DNA of 64,000 bases from Palaemon carinicauda (lineage: Eukaryota > Arthropoda > Malacostraca > Decapoda > Palaemonidae). Below, one piece after another: positions 23,632 to 38,100 of the stretch. How positions within the stretch are numbered: the stretch's first letter is position 1; each line of letters opens with the position of its first letter. The DNA is taken from NCBI RefSeq assembly GCF_036898095.1, contig NC_090729.1, forward strand, positions 81,423,571-81,487,570. The letters run 5' to 3'. Made by a program: the position numbers and the translations under genes. The notes beneath the pieces are model-generated. The model was not told where the DNA came from. It saw nothing but the letters and a program-made list of their open reading frames with translations, and did no database searches.

Positions 23632-23803
23632 AAAACTCTAAGAACCAGAGAAAGATCTTCAAGAACCAGCGAATAAAACTCTAAGAACCAGAGAAAGATC
23701 TTCAAGAACCAGCGAATAAAACTCTAAGAACCAGAGAAAGATCTTCAAGTACCAGTGAATAAAACTCCAAGAACCAGAGAAAGATTTTCAAGAAATCAAC
23801 AGT
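23632..23803 (+). repeat. 43-bp tandem repeat in the provirus leader, four copies
   Basis: AAAACTCTAAGAACCAGAGA starts at 23632, 23675 and 23718, with a slightly changed copy at 23761, exactly 43 bases apart. The array lies immediately downstream of the primer binding site, where packaging or enhancer/insulator arrays occur in some Gypsy elements. Function here is unknown. Confidence 0.9.
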
Positions 23804-24164
23804 AATGAATCTACAATTTTGACTAAGTATCATAGTCCACTGAAGAAATGAAACATTTAATACCAACAAAGGAATGTTATACAAACTGAGGAACTGGATC
23901 TTCAATCAACATCTTAAGAAAACCAAGGACTGACATTTAACGTTTACAAAACACTGAAGAAACATATCCAGGAAGCACTACATTCAACGGAAATCGGACC
24001 GAAAACATTCACCCAAACATCCATAGGAAGGAACAATCCAGTGCGAGAGAGAGAGGAAATGACCCCATCACACTTTGCCGTATAAACCGAAGCTAAGTAC
24101 AATTTCTTATTCATTTCAGTTTTGAGCAGTGAGGTGTAGTTACCACGAGTCGATCGTCCATTAT

Positions 24165-24180
24165 TACTGGGGTGAGTTGT
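24165..24180 (+). promoter_or_regulatory. Candidate splice donor for a subgenomic env RNA
   Basis: ACTGGG|GTGAGTTG (GT at 24172) is close to the donor consensus and lies in the leader upstream of gag. Paired with the acceptor at 29338 it would give a spliced env mRNA, as known for errantiviruses. Confidence 0.4.
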
Positions 24181-24447
24181 TTGCTAATCTTCAATTTCCT
24201 TTCATTAAAGGAAACTGTGTTCAACTTCGAATTCTCGTCTAGAATTTTTTTTCTCTCTGTGCTAATTCCGTTTTCTTTCAGAAGTTCTCGGGAAATATCT
24301 TTGTATTAGTATCATTGTTTTGGGGGATTTTGTTATAATCTTTATCATTTAGTGCTTATGTGTTTACGCAGTGGACGTCTGTATTCATATAGATATTTTG
24401 ATAGGATTGCAAGGGGTCGTAGAGATAGAAAAAGAAATACCGTAAAG

Positions 24448-25532
24448 ATGACGCCCCCTGTGAGCCCCACCCCTGGACCGAGTAACCCAACCCCAGGACA
24501 TGGTAACCCCCCTCCCATTGTGACACTAGTAAATGCTCGCTCTGCAATCCTTCCTTTTCAGGGTCGGGTTAATGGGTTTTTGCCTCAGAATGTGGAGTCA
24601 TGGATTTCATCCGTCGATGCCCATTTAAATGCTAAACAAATCATAGACCCGTTTGTACAATTACAAGAAGCTAAAAGTTTTATAGACTTTTCTAAAGGAG
24701 ATGCGAGTGCGTACTTAAGGGGAGTTTCATTTCAAGAGGCAGTTACCTGGGATGATTTCAAAGTTAGGCTACGTGGGGTCTATGGAGGTGAAGAAGACTT
24801 AGATGTAGTTTTAACATTAAGAAATACACTTAATCAAGCCACTATGACTCGGCTTAATGTTATTGAGAGAGCAGCTCTCATAGCCGATAGGCTTAATGAA
24901 TATCAAGATATTTTAGGTAATTCCACTTGGGTTACTAGAGATAACATCTCCGTGAAAGATTTCTTACGATTAATGTACTTAACTTGCATGACACTTACGT
25001 TGCCTGAAGCTTTAGTGCAGTGTTTTGATAAAAGTTAACGCCAGCAAGTACGGAATTGGATGTATATAAACAGATAAAGAAACATATGTCTAAGTGTCCT
25101 GATCTTGATCCCGTGATAACCCAAGTTTTTGCAAAAAATGAAACAAAGCCACAACAAGTAAATGTAGTTAATAATAGTCAAGTTGCAGGAATGACGTGTT
25201 ATAATTGCAAACGTCAAGGTCACTTGATTGCGGACTGCAGAACGAGATTCTGTTCGTTACATAATAGTTTGACTCATTCATATAGTCAGTGCTACTCGCG
25301 TAAGACACAACAGAATCCTAGAAATACACAGTCAATTCCACAGTCAATTCCATATGGAAATAAAAAGAAAAATCCTCATTTCAATAAGAAGAAACAGCCA
25401 AACGTCAATGTAGTTCAGAATCCAAAACAAACAAACAGTTCTTCGAATAACGCTGATACTGGGTCGTCAAACCAGACCTCGCATGGTCAGACTAATTTTC
25501 AGAATGTGCAGAGCAAAGCAAATACCACATAA
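24448..25532 (+). pseudogene. gag: Gag (capsid plus CCHC nucleocapsid), frameshifted
   Basis: The likely start is the ATG at 24448 (MTPPVSPTPGPSNPTPG); the open frame extends upstream to 24352. The capsid-like region has NVESWISSVDAHL, GDASAYLRGV and TWDDFKVRLRGVYG, typical of Ty3/Gypsy capsids. The frame stops at 25036-25038 and coding resumes in another frame at about 25050, giving a nucleocapsid with CYNCKRQGHLIADC (a C-x2-C-x4-H-x4-C zinc knuckle) and a basic, Asn/Gln-rich tail ending at 25532. Gag packages the element RNA. The break between capsid and knuckle means no full-length Gag. Confidence 0.85.
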
Positions 25533-25576
25533 TTAACTCCAGTAGGGAAGAGAGTGATGTTGGGTCAAGGTCATTC

Positions 25577-26611
25577 ATGTCAACATCAGTAGTATTGAAT
25601 AATCAATTTAATGTTTTATCAGATCATTGTGAGGCAATAGATTTTCCTATGAAACACACGGCCGAACTAAATAAATCAGTGCATGCTCCCGTAGATTTGC
25701 AACGAATTCATACAATAATAAGCCAAAATGAGTTACGACCAACATTATATTCTGTAAATTTAGAACACAGATCATTTACATTATTTTTTGACTCTGGTAG
25801 TCCACGTAATATTATGGATTTGAGGACACATCATTTGTTGTTTTCGAACTTCCTAATAGAAAAATCCGGATTAAGACTCTCGGGTATAGGAAATAATGAA
25901 TTAAATGTAATAGGCGTAACTCATGTTCAGATCAAGGTCGGTAAGCGCACGTTTGCCGATACATTTGTTGTTGTACAAAACATTGATATGTATCCAGCTG
26001 TAATTATAGGATACCCATCTATGGGGAATCAAAACATTATCTTAGCCCCTGCCAAGCACGGCGTGTATATCAAAGGAAAATTCTATAAGTCTTCTAATAC
26101 CTTAAAATCAGTTTTGGATAAAAAGGAGACGACAAATAAAACAGTGACGTACGTTGAAGAACCAATAACTTGTCTCACTAATAAAGAAATAATATACGCG
26201 ACCCAACAGAATTCTCGTTCACCCGTAATATCATCTTGCACGCAATCTATCAAGCCGAACGTACCTTCGAATTTAATAGTGGAAGTAAAGAAAACATTAC
26301 CGGGATCTGAAATATTAATCCTTTCCGACACTTTGAAAACTAACGGATTGTCTGTCACACAAGCTATTTATACAGTAGGCTCACATCAACAATGTAATAT
26401 TGAAGTCAGTAATCATCTAAATACCACTTTAGTAATTCACAAAAATCAACATATCTTGGATGTAGAAGTTTATAAACATCGTATTCTTACCGTTGCTGAA
26501 ATTAATCACGCTCAATCAGTTGCGGATGAATCCCTTTTGCAATCTATTAAAAATAAAATCAATAAAGACATTCAAGACGAAGAAATTCAGCAGAAAATTT
26601 TTGGCTTTTAA
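25577..26611 (+). pseudogene. pro: Retropepsin region of pol (protease)
   Basis: An open stretch of 344 codons carries the aspartic protease active site FFDSGSPRNIM (Asp-Ser-Gly at residues 72-74) and the second hallmark AVIIGYPSMGNQNIIL at about residue 150. The DSG variant in place of DTG is common in retroelements. Following it is a spacer that leads into RT. It ends with TAA at 26609-26611, just where the RT region begins, so pol is not continuous. It lies in a different frame from the end of gag; normal elements of this type use a frameshift or separate frame. Confidence 0.85.
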
Positions 26612-27989
26612 CTGAATATCATGATGTTTTTTCCACTACGGATGAATCCTTAGGAAAAACAGATGTGATTGAGCATCAAATAAGGTTAAAGGACAAGCAG
26701 AAAATTATCTATGTACCCTCGTACAGACTCCCTATGAAGGAGTCATTAGGAAATCGAACAGCCCTTATAATTTTCCATTAATAGTTGTACCGAAAAAAGA
26801 TCGAACATGGCGTATCTGCGTAGACTTCCATCGCCTAAACGAGGAGACGATCCCTGATCGATTCCCAGTGCCATGTACTGACGATATTTTATCTTTGTTA
26901 GGTCAGAATAAATATTTTACCAGTTTGGACTTACTTAAAGGCTTTCACCAGATATCATTAGAAGAAAATAGTATCCCATACACAGCCTTCAGCACAGCCA
27001 GGGGACATTATGAATTTTTACGGATGCCTTTTGGTTTACGTTGTGCTCCCATAACATTTACAAGAATGATTAATATAGTGTTTGGAGACTTGCTAGGGGA
27101 TATATTGCATGCCTATATGGACGACCTTGTAATCTTTTCCAACACCTTAGAAGAACATCTACGTAAATTAGAACTAGTACTACAGAGACTAAGACAACAT
27201 AACTTAAGGGTAAAGATTAGTAAGTGTGAATTTTTCAAAACAGAATTAGTCTATTTGGGTTTTATGGTGTCAAGCCAAGGTCTTAAAGTAGTCCATGATA
27301 AGGTGTCGGCTATCCGTAACTTTCCGATACCTACTAATGTCAAGGGAATACAGCAATTTCTGGGTTGTAGTGGATATTACAGGCGTTTTATACGCAATTA
27401 TTCAATAATAGCCGCTCCCCTAACTGATCTTACGAAGAAGGGCGTAGATTTCATATGGTCTGAGCAGCATTAACAGGCGTTTAATACCTTGAAAGATGAA
27501 CTGTGCAGTTCTCCTATCTTAAAATTTCCTGACTTTGGTAAGGAATTCTTCATTGCAACAGACGCCTCAGACTTAGGAGTAGGTGGGGTATTGCTTCAGC
27601 AATATGAAAAACAATTTTTCCCGATAGCTTTTTATTCTCGAAAACTGAGAGCTTCCGAAAGTAAGTATGCAGTAATAGACAAGGAAGGGCTAGCTATTGT
27701 TAATTCACTAGTGCATTTTAAGTTCATAATATACGGTTATCACGTTAAGGTTCTTACTGATCATAAACCACTAACCGACTTCTTTAAAGGCTTCAGCCAC
27801 AGCCCCAAACGAACTCGGTGGCATTTGATCATTCAAGACTTTGGCGCGAGAATCGGGTATTTACCTGGGAAAGCAGATATCATTGCTGATGCATTATCAC
27901 GCAACCCCGTGTCATCTTGTATGGAGCCTTTATCTGAATTAATAGATATATCAACATCCATGCCTATTGTTAAAACGATATCTGAATAA
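26612..27989 (+). pseudogene. pol: Reverse transcriptase and RNase H of pol, with a stop between them
   Basis: The RT fingers region (VVPKKDRTWRICVDFHRLNE) precedes YFTSLDLLKGFHQI (motif A, Asp), MPFGLRCAPITF and HAYMDDLVIF (the YMDD catalytic box near 27115). The connection domain ends at TAA 27471-27473. RNase H follows in frame with FIATDASDLGVGGVL, IDKEGLA, VLTDHKPLTDF and ADIIADALSRNP, so all four acidic residues are present. A frameshift near 26740 separates the very start, and TAA at 27987-27989 ends the RNase H region. The catalytic residues survive, but the protein cannot be made as one chain. Confidence 0.9.
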
Positions 27990-27995
27990 GAAGAT

Positions 27996-29219
27996 TTGGG
28001 CTGGAGTGCTGAATTATTACAGACTGAGCAAAGAAAAGATCAGAAATTAGAAAAAATTATAAATGCTTTGAAAGGCAATCATAAGGAAATGGAATATATA
28101 AAGTATAAGCAGCAAAATTATATAATCAAAGACAATATTCTGTGTAGGACCGTGACAAGGAAAACCCGCAATACACCACATGTAATTAACGACCAGGTAT
28201 TGGTACCAATCTCACTTATTTCCACTGTCCTAAATTGGTTGCATGCAAATCCATTGCATGGACACCCGGGGTTCTCATTAATGTCACAAAAAGCCAAATC
28301 ATTGTTTTATTGGCATACGATGCTTACAGATATAAAAAACACATAGCTAATTGTCGCACATGTCAGGAAAACAAAGGGCATACGAAAACACCTGTCAACC
28401 TAGGGGCTTATCCCGTGCCCAATCAACCCTTTGAAAGGATACATTTAGATTTATTAACAGGATTTTACGAGTCAGACAGAGGAAATAAGCACCTTTTAGT
28501 AATTGTAGATGCTTTAACTCAATATACATAACTAATAGCGCTTAAAACTAAAACTGCGAATGAATGCGCTAGGAAGTTTTACGAGTGTTACATTTGTAAA
28601 CATGGAATTCCACACATAATAATCTCAGACTAGGGTGGATAATTTAATAATCACTTTCTTACCTCATTGTGTGAATTCCTTAGCATAAAGAAAATAAATA
28701 CCATGATATATCACCCAGAGTCGAATGGGCTAGTGGAAAGAGCGAATAGGAAGGTTTTGAATATATTAAGAGTAACACTAGGGGGATCAGACCCCAACTG
28801 GGATATTGCAATACCTGCGGTACTGAGTACTCTGAATCATTCATATCATATATCAATTAAAATGTCACCGCACGAGGCATTGTATGGTACCCCAGTTACA
28901 ACGCCTTTCCATGTATTAACGCCTACAACTAATCTATCAAATCCTTTAAAAGAATGTATAAATGCAAGCAAAAGTCGTTTTGATATCCTTCGAAAGAATT
29001 TAGAAGAATCACAAATCATAAGCCAACTAAAACATATACCGTGGGTGATAATGTATACATACAGGTAAATGTACGTAAAGGACTCAATTATAAACTAACA
29101 CCTAAGTTTGAAGGCCCATTTAACATTTTGGAAACATTAACGGCCAATAGGTTTAGAGTTCAAAACGTATCCCAACCCACTGATGAGAGAATCGTACCAT
29201 TGGCTCACATAAGAAATTA
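27996..29219 (+). pseudogene. pol: Integrase of pol (HHCC, DDE core and GPY/F-type end), multiply broken
   Basis: The zinc-binding N-terminus (HANPLHGHPGFS, then CRTCQENKGH) spans a frameshift near 28340. The DDE core has IHLDLLTGF (first Asp), IISD at about 28625 directly followed by TAG 28631-28633 and then TAA 28640-28642, and YHPESNGLVERANRK (catalytic Glu near 28735). Another stop is at 28529-28531. The frame changes near 29065, and the C-terminal end reads LNYKLTPKFEGPFNILE, a GPY/F-type module, ending HIRN at 29219. Integrase would insert the cDNA. At least four lesions make it inactive. Confidence 0.88.
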
Positions 29220-29319
29220 AAATAAGAGGGAAAAAAATTAGAGAAAGATTTTTATTTTTTTTCATTTTTTGTAAACATTATATGTTAAAAGTTTTTCTTC
29301 TTAATATAGGAGTAATTAC

Positions 29320-29342
29320 ATATATTTTTCTCGTTACAGGTT
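29320..29342 (+). promoter_or_regulatory. Splice acceptor just upstream of env
   Basis: A pyrimidine-rich TTTTTCTCGTTACAG|G ends at 29339, nine bases before the env ATG at 29349. An intron ending immediately before env is the known expression strategy of errantiviruses. Confidence 0.55.
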
Positions 29343-29348
29343 TCCAAG

Positions 29349-31058
29349 ATGAAGTTTTTATTGTTGGGAGTGATATTGTTCGCTCAGACATTTTTCTCGT
29401 GTGGGATGAGCTCTAAAACTAAAAGTATAGATTTTAAATATGGCACTATAGTTGAAAGACAAGAAGACGTTTTTATTACATCAAGTAACGTAGTTGTTGA
29501 AGTGCGTATGCAAGCAATTTTTCTCCCAGAGAATGACGTCACTAGCTTAAAGAGCGCCATTTCAAGGTTTGCTGTTTCATTAAATGAAATGCATAGAAGA
29601 CATTTTCCTTTTAATACAGAGAGTTCGCTTGCATCGACACTAAAAGTTGCAGAGATGCTATCTGACGACTTGCAAAATAAGACTTACGAGGCAGAATCTT
29701 TGGCTCGTGACCTTTTGATGTGGACAGTAGGACATGATAATCTTGAGAAACGTAACCCGTTTATTTTTGCTGCACTAAACCTCTTTGGTTCTATTGCAAG
29801 TTTAGGCTTAGGAATTTCCAATCGTCTTAAGATTAGTAATCAAAATAAGAAAATTGAGTTTTTGACTCATGAAGATGAATTGATTATGTCAGAACTAAGG
29901 AATCAGTTAGCTTCAATCAATCAAATTATGAGTGTGGTAAATGAACATTCTAGTAATATCAGTCAGATTATGGAAGTAAAAGATTTGTTGGCAACGTTAA
30001 CGTATTATGATTCAAAAATAGATCACATACATAATAGAATTGCACATTCATTGAGAAATCAAAAGACTATGTGGAAGCTATCACGTTAGCGACTAAAGGT
30101 GTACTGTCACCCTATTTGTTGCCAATAAGAGACTTAACGTTAATTGTGGAGAACGGATGGGAGAAATTAGGTTATGTTCCTTTGTTAGACGCATGTAAGT
30201 TGGAATTTTATTACAGCCTAATTACAGTAAGCGTTGAAAATCACAGGATTATGATTACAATTCCCTTTGATTCTTCCGATGCCTGGCAATCTTACAGGAT
30301 ATCACCATTTCCGACTTTCATGACGAATCACTCAAATCCAGTAATATCCAGTTTGACAGGACACGTATTGATTTCCCCAGACAAGGAAACATATACGGTC
30401 ATTAAAGACTTAAATCAATTAACTCACTGTTCACACGCAATGGATAAAAAAATATGTACAGCTGACTCATTTGAATTCCATAAAAACTTAATAGATTCAT
30501 GCGAGTTAGGTATAGTGCTAGACTGTGCTCTCTCCCATATAAATGAAAATTGTCTGGAAAAGCTTTATCTCTTTGACAATAATAAGTTCAATTGCAGACT
30601 GAACAACGAACGGCTCGTGGATACGATACGACAAGGCCGGCTTCAATGTATCATGCCCGGACGGATCCACGTATTATTCCCAAATCTTCGTTGCAGCAGA
30701 TGGTTGTATCGGGACATTCCCGAATTACATGGTTCATTGAATCAAGACTATCATCAGAGAACGAGCTTACTTCGCGAACTTCACGTGGTCGACAACAATT
30801 CCATCTTTACCTCTCCCATACAATGCACGTGTGGCTAAGCGGTTGATGAAATTGACCGAGATGGACCACCCGACACCAACTTATGAAGAACGTCGATTCT
30901 ACGTGTTACTAGCAGGAATTAGCGTTACGGTGATGATATTTATCACCGTTAACATCCTTGTTTGGCGTAGGTTAAAGAGAAATAAGATTGAGATCAAACA
31001 GAACATTTTGCCATGTTCAGATAAAACTCCTTATTTAATTCAATTTAAAGCCGTTTGA
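29349..31058 (+). pseudogene. env: Envelope-like fusion glycoprotein, two frameshifts and one stop
   Basis: Frame one (29349-30089) opens with a hydrophobic signal peptide (residues 2-17) and has a basic Lys-Arg at 134-135, followed by a glycine-containing hydrophobic stretch (137-157) placed like a fusion peptide. A long amphipathic heptad-like region follows (about 165-235). The reading then moves to another frame at about 30071-30089 and returns to the first near 30600. There is an in-frame TGA at 30738-30740, then a cysteine-containing ectodomain end, a transmembrane segment (LAGISVTVMIFITVNILVW, near 30910-30970) and a basic cytoplasmic tail ending at 31058. The architecture resembles insect errantivirus Env and baculovirus F proteins. 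It is broken and not expressible. Confidence 0.8.
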
Positions 31059-34080
<3,022 letters not shown>

Positions 34081-34357
34081 GACTTCTGGTAAGTAACTCC
34101 TCATAAGTTCCCTATCTAATAATATGGTAGTTTATATACTTTAGCTGTCGAAGATTAAATGAAGAGGATTAGTACGAAAGACCTGACAAATCTCTGGCGT
34201 AATCTCGGATTGAAAATATATAGTCTAATTACAATAATTGAAACCAATGACAAGGAATTTCTGCAAAATCACCTAAGAAGATCCAACGAATTATCCAGTG
34301 AAACAAATAGATGCATTATTCCAGAAAATGAAAAACGAGGGAAAAAGTTTGGTCTTT

Positions 34358-34640
34358 ATAGTATTAGCAGCCAAACTACAACCTTAGTTGGAAAAGCAGA
34401 GATCTATCTACAAGCCCAGGAGGTCCAACAGGGAAAATCGCTCAGTGCGGAAAGGAAATTGAGAAATAGCGAATAAACCATGCCCTGTATGTGAGAAATA
34501 GTAAACGGAAATCATATTAGAATCTGTAGCAACGTTAAGTAGATCAGTCACATATAAAATAAATTATGAAACGACACTCATGTCAACATGTTCAACTAAA
34601 AGTATTGTAACAAATTTCAATACTGCTAAAATCTAACAAA
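34358..34640 (-). mobile_element. Fragment of the family A 3' tail
   Basis: The plus-strand text CAAACTACAACCTTAGTTGG, GGTCCAACAGGGAAAATCGC and the following AT-rich part parallel the 3' UTR of copy 2 at 15446-15670, with many substitutions. It is an old, 5'-truncated minus-strand insertion. Confidence 0.6.
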
Positions 34641-34654
34641 AATAGTATTTTAAA

Positions 34655-34960
34655 ATGTTGCCTAATCATAAAAGTTTACTAAAGTGGGACGGATTTAGGC
34701 CGGACAAAACTACAGGGGCAATCATTCGAGAATCAAAAGCATTGTCCCAGCACGGTGTCCTTATACATGAAAATAGTGGGAGTCGCATTCAGGTGTCCAC
34801 CCTGCAACCCTTCTATAAAATGCAATCATATGCGAAATCCTAAATAGGTTCTGAGGTTAGCCATTCAGGATGAAATAATCATTGGCGGTCCACCTACGTA
34901 GGACAAAATTGCCGTGCTAGTAACAACAGCAAAGAAATCAAAAGGGTCCACATAAAAATG
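34655..34960 (+). pseudogene. Possible decayed gag-like ORF1 of a non-LTR element
   Basis: An open run of 62 codons contains LSQHGVLIHENSGSRIQVST followed by QPFYKMQSYAKS. The last part resembles the start of a CCHC knuckle (CYxCQxYGH) in which the Cys, Gly and His positions have been lost. A GGPPT segment follows, as in the second knuckle of Jockey-type ORF1. This is a tentative pattern match without full zinc ligands. Confidence 0.3.
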
Positions 34961-35835
34961 TAGGAATAAATGAAGTAGAAGCTATCAAAACCTTAATAAA
35001 TAACGAAGAAAGGAATAAATACATGAAGGAATGATTAACAATATCTGAAGAAATGTGGTTGCACAAACAGATACAGTATTGTGTGAAGGTGACACTGTGT
35101 TCATACAAATTAGCACGATATTTGTTTATGTGCATTGCGTATTAAACATATTTGTACATATGTATATTGAAGAAAAATAGAGAAAACATAACAAATCTCT
35201 ATCTTTAAATAAAAGAAATATCTGAATGTACCTAGATATCTAATTCAAAGTCCGAAGGAATAGTCATGAAATGTTGCGAGAATCTTATGCTGTAATTGAT
35301 CTCTGCAATATCACGTGTTAAGTGACACATAACGTGAAATAGCAAAGAAAAAGCCATCTGATTAATAATGGTGAATCAAGTTTACCCCAAGTTTATTGAC
35401 ACCAACTTAACTTCACTCTCTAAACATTGAATGATCAATGTTGAATTAGTGCAGTAATGAAAAATTAAATGTTTACATTCCAGCTATTCAACATTAGTGA
35501 ACATTACTACAGATGTACAAATATGTGATGTAGGTTATATAGTTTTACATTATTTTACGCAAATCATCCCTTTACTTGACAGTCTGATCAGATATAGAAT
35601 TTTAATAATATTCATAATATTGCAGATCCTGATGTGGTTTTCTTTGGGTATACTTTGATTTCATTTGATCGCAGACAGACCCACTCCAGCAACTCTGTTG
35701 TTCAAAAATTCTAGAACTATTGTTCCCCCAAACGGGGATTTCGATTCCTGTATCAAGAAGCTCTTTCAGTAAGTAGAAAAAAAATCAAGCCATCCAGGAT
35801 TCAACATTTCATTTATTAGTATCATTGATTTGCAA

Positions 35836-35836
<1 letters not shown>
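34961..35836. other. No gene recognised
   Basis: AT-rich sequence with frequent stops on both strands and no internal repeat that I could see. Confidence 0.5.
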
Positions 35837-35891
<55 letters not shown>

Positions 35892-36027
35892 CATTAGTAG
35901 TAGTAGTAGTAGTAGTAATAGTAGTAGTAGTAGTAATAGTAGTAGTAGTAGTAATAGTAGTAGTAGTAGTAATAGTAGTAATAGTAGTAGTATTAATAGT
36001 AGTAGTAGTAGTAGTAGTAGTAGTAGC
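35837..36027. repeat. ATT then TAG trinucleotide microsatellite
   Basis: (ATT)n at 35837-35890 passes into (TAG)n with regularly spaced TAA interruptions up to 36027. The change of motif suggests stepwise expansion. Confidence 0.97.
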
Positions 36028-36139
36028 GAGAACAAGATCACGGTTTTTGGGAGAATCCACACACACTATGCTCACCAGCGACAGCATATCCGCATTGCCT
36101 TTACAGGCCCGAGCAAGTAACGAGAGAGATAGTTAGCCT

Positions 36140-36290
36140 AATAGTAGCAGGTGCTTGTTTGCTGTGGGTTGTAGCTTGGCAAAAGGGACATGGAGCTAGC
36201 AACCTCATCCCAAAAGATTTGCTGGGAAAACTAAAAGCTCAACACCTGAAGCCGTTTCTTCTTAGGGCAAAACCTGTTTAGTTGGAAAAG
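36140..36290 (+). mobile_element. Possible fragment of a non-LTR endonuclease 5' region
   Basis: The segment GCAACCTCATCCCAAAAGATT to AAGCCGTTTCTTCTTAGGGC reads, with breaks, like the WNLATSSQK...LNT leader that precedes the endonuclease of RTE-type elements in invertebrates. This rests on recollection of the family's style rather than a motif with catalytic residues. Confidence 0.25.
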
Positions 36291-36414
36291 TGATAATAAT
36301 GATGAGATTAAGATCAGTGAAAATCCAAGTAATGAAATTTAAGATCTTACCAATAAAATTGCACTTAATTAGTGTTTGAAAGGTTTTCATTACGTCATTT
36401 ATCATATTCGAAGA

Positions 36415-36534
<120 letters not shown>

Positions 36535-36722
36535 ATTAAAAGAATTCTTCAACATATTGGGAAAACCTTTATTTTTCGTAATCATATGATATCCAGTTCT
36601 GTAATATTAAAGTTGAGGCTGCCGAGGAACGATGGCCCAGGTTGACGCATTGTACTGAAGGTGGACCTGGTTGCTATGACAACCAGAGACCCAGCCTCCG
36701 CCCTCTGACTCAGGGCCAAGAC

Positions 36723-36726
<4 letters not shown>

Positions 36727-36773
<47 letters not shown>
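36727..36773. repeat. GA microsatellite
   Basis: Uninterrupted (GA)n, complementary to the CT run 200 bp upstream. Confidence 0.97.
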
Positions 36774-36776
<3 letters not shown>

Positions 36777-37389
36777 GAGGTAGGTGGTCGTGTTATCGTA
36801 TGTTATCCCCTTTACTCTTCACCATTCTTCTATAATTTACTAGCCTTTTTCTATTTTTTTTTATTATAACTCCTGGCATTAATTACTTTTCAAGCATTTA
36901 CATGGCTGGTCAAAATTTTAAGATATAACCCATACCTATCGCTATATGATCTGATAATGCAGTATATAATATTGTTCAGGAGCAATGTTTTCCAACCGTC
37001 CATTAACGACAGGAAGACATACAGGAAAGCGTATGCATCTGTATATTTCTAGCAGTCTTGCCTTTTACCGCATTATTAGGATAAGAATCAAAGAGTAGAA
37101 CAGAGAACTTGCGCACACCCTTGCTTGTTCATTCAGACCATCATTAGCTCAGTAAGTTGTGGATAGGAAACTGACAAGCAAAGAGAAGATATTATGCAAC
37201 TTACCATGGCCAATAACTCACATACGCCAAGGTAATGAAGAATGTGGTCAGTGGAGTAAGTTGATTGACATGCGAGAAACATTCGTGGTACCATCGTTCA
37301 GTAAATAAGTCCTAGATAGGCAGCCAACCTGGTCAACAACCATATGCAGTCGCTGATGAACGGTATCAGTTTAATCCCCTGTAGGAAGA
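36774..37389. other. No gene recognised; left flank of the satellite
   Basis: About 600 bp of non-repetitive sequence without a convincing frame. The change to satellite monomers occurs near 37385. Confidence 0.5.
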
Positions 37390-38100
37390 AAAATCCCTAG
37401 AAAAAGGAAAGAAAGACATAGAGAGAAAAGGGATAACAACCCTGCGTAAATCCATATAATTATGAGGAAAGGCGGAGAGAGAGAAAAGCAAAATCCCCAT
37501 CAAAAGAAAGATAATGATAGAAAAATCCATAGTAAAGAAAAGATGTAATGTAAAAATGAAAACCTCTCTTTAAGAACAGATAGAGAGAAAAGGAAATTCC
37601 ATATTGAAGGAAAGACAGACAGAGTAAAGGAAAATCCCTATTAAAGGAAAGACAGACAGAGAAAAGGAAAATCCCTATTAAAGGAAAGAAAGACAAAGAA
37701 AATGAAAAACCCTATTAAAGGAAAGGCAGGGAGAGAAAAAGAAAACCCCTATTAAAGAAAAATTGAGAGAGAGAAAAAAAATCCCTATAAATAGAAAGAC
37801 AGAATGATATAAGGAAACTCCATATTAACGAAAAGACAAAGAGAGAAAAGAAAAATCTTTACTGAAGGAAAAACACAGAGAGAAAGGAAAATCACTATAT
37901 AAGGAATTATGAAGAGAGACAAAATATCTCTAATAAAAAAAAGACGGGAAGAGAAAAAGAAAATCTCTCCTATAGGAAACAGAAATAAAAAAAGGTAAAT
38001 CTCTAAAAAGAAAGAGGGAAAGAGAATATAAAAATCTATCTTAATGGAAGATAAAAAGAGAAAAGGAACATCTTTAGAAGGAAAGAGGGAAAGAGACAAT

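Noticed and set aside
29349..30089. Classical furin site in the envelope-like protein
   Set aside because: Lys-Arg precedes the hydrophobic stretch, but no Arg lies at the -4 position, so I call it only a basic site.
35766..36136. Overlapping frames of poly-Leu, poly-Ile, poly-Asn, poly-Ser and poly-Val
   Set aside because: They are translations of the ATT/TAG microsatellite.
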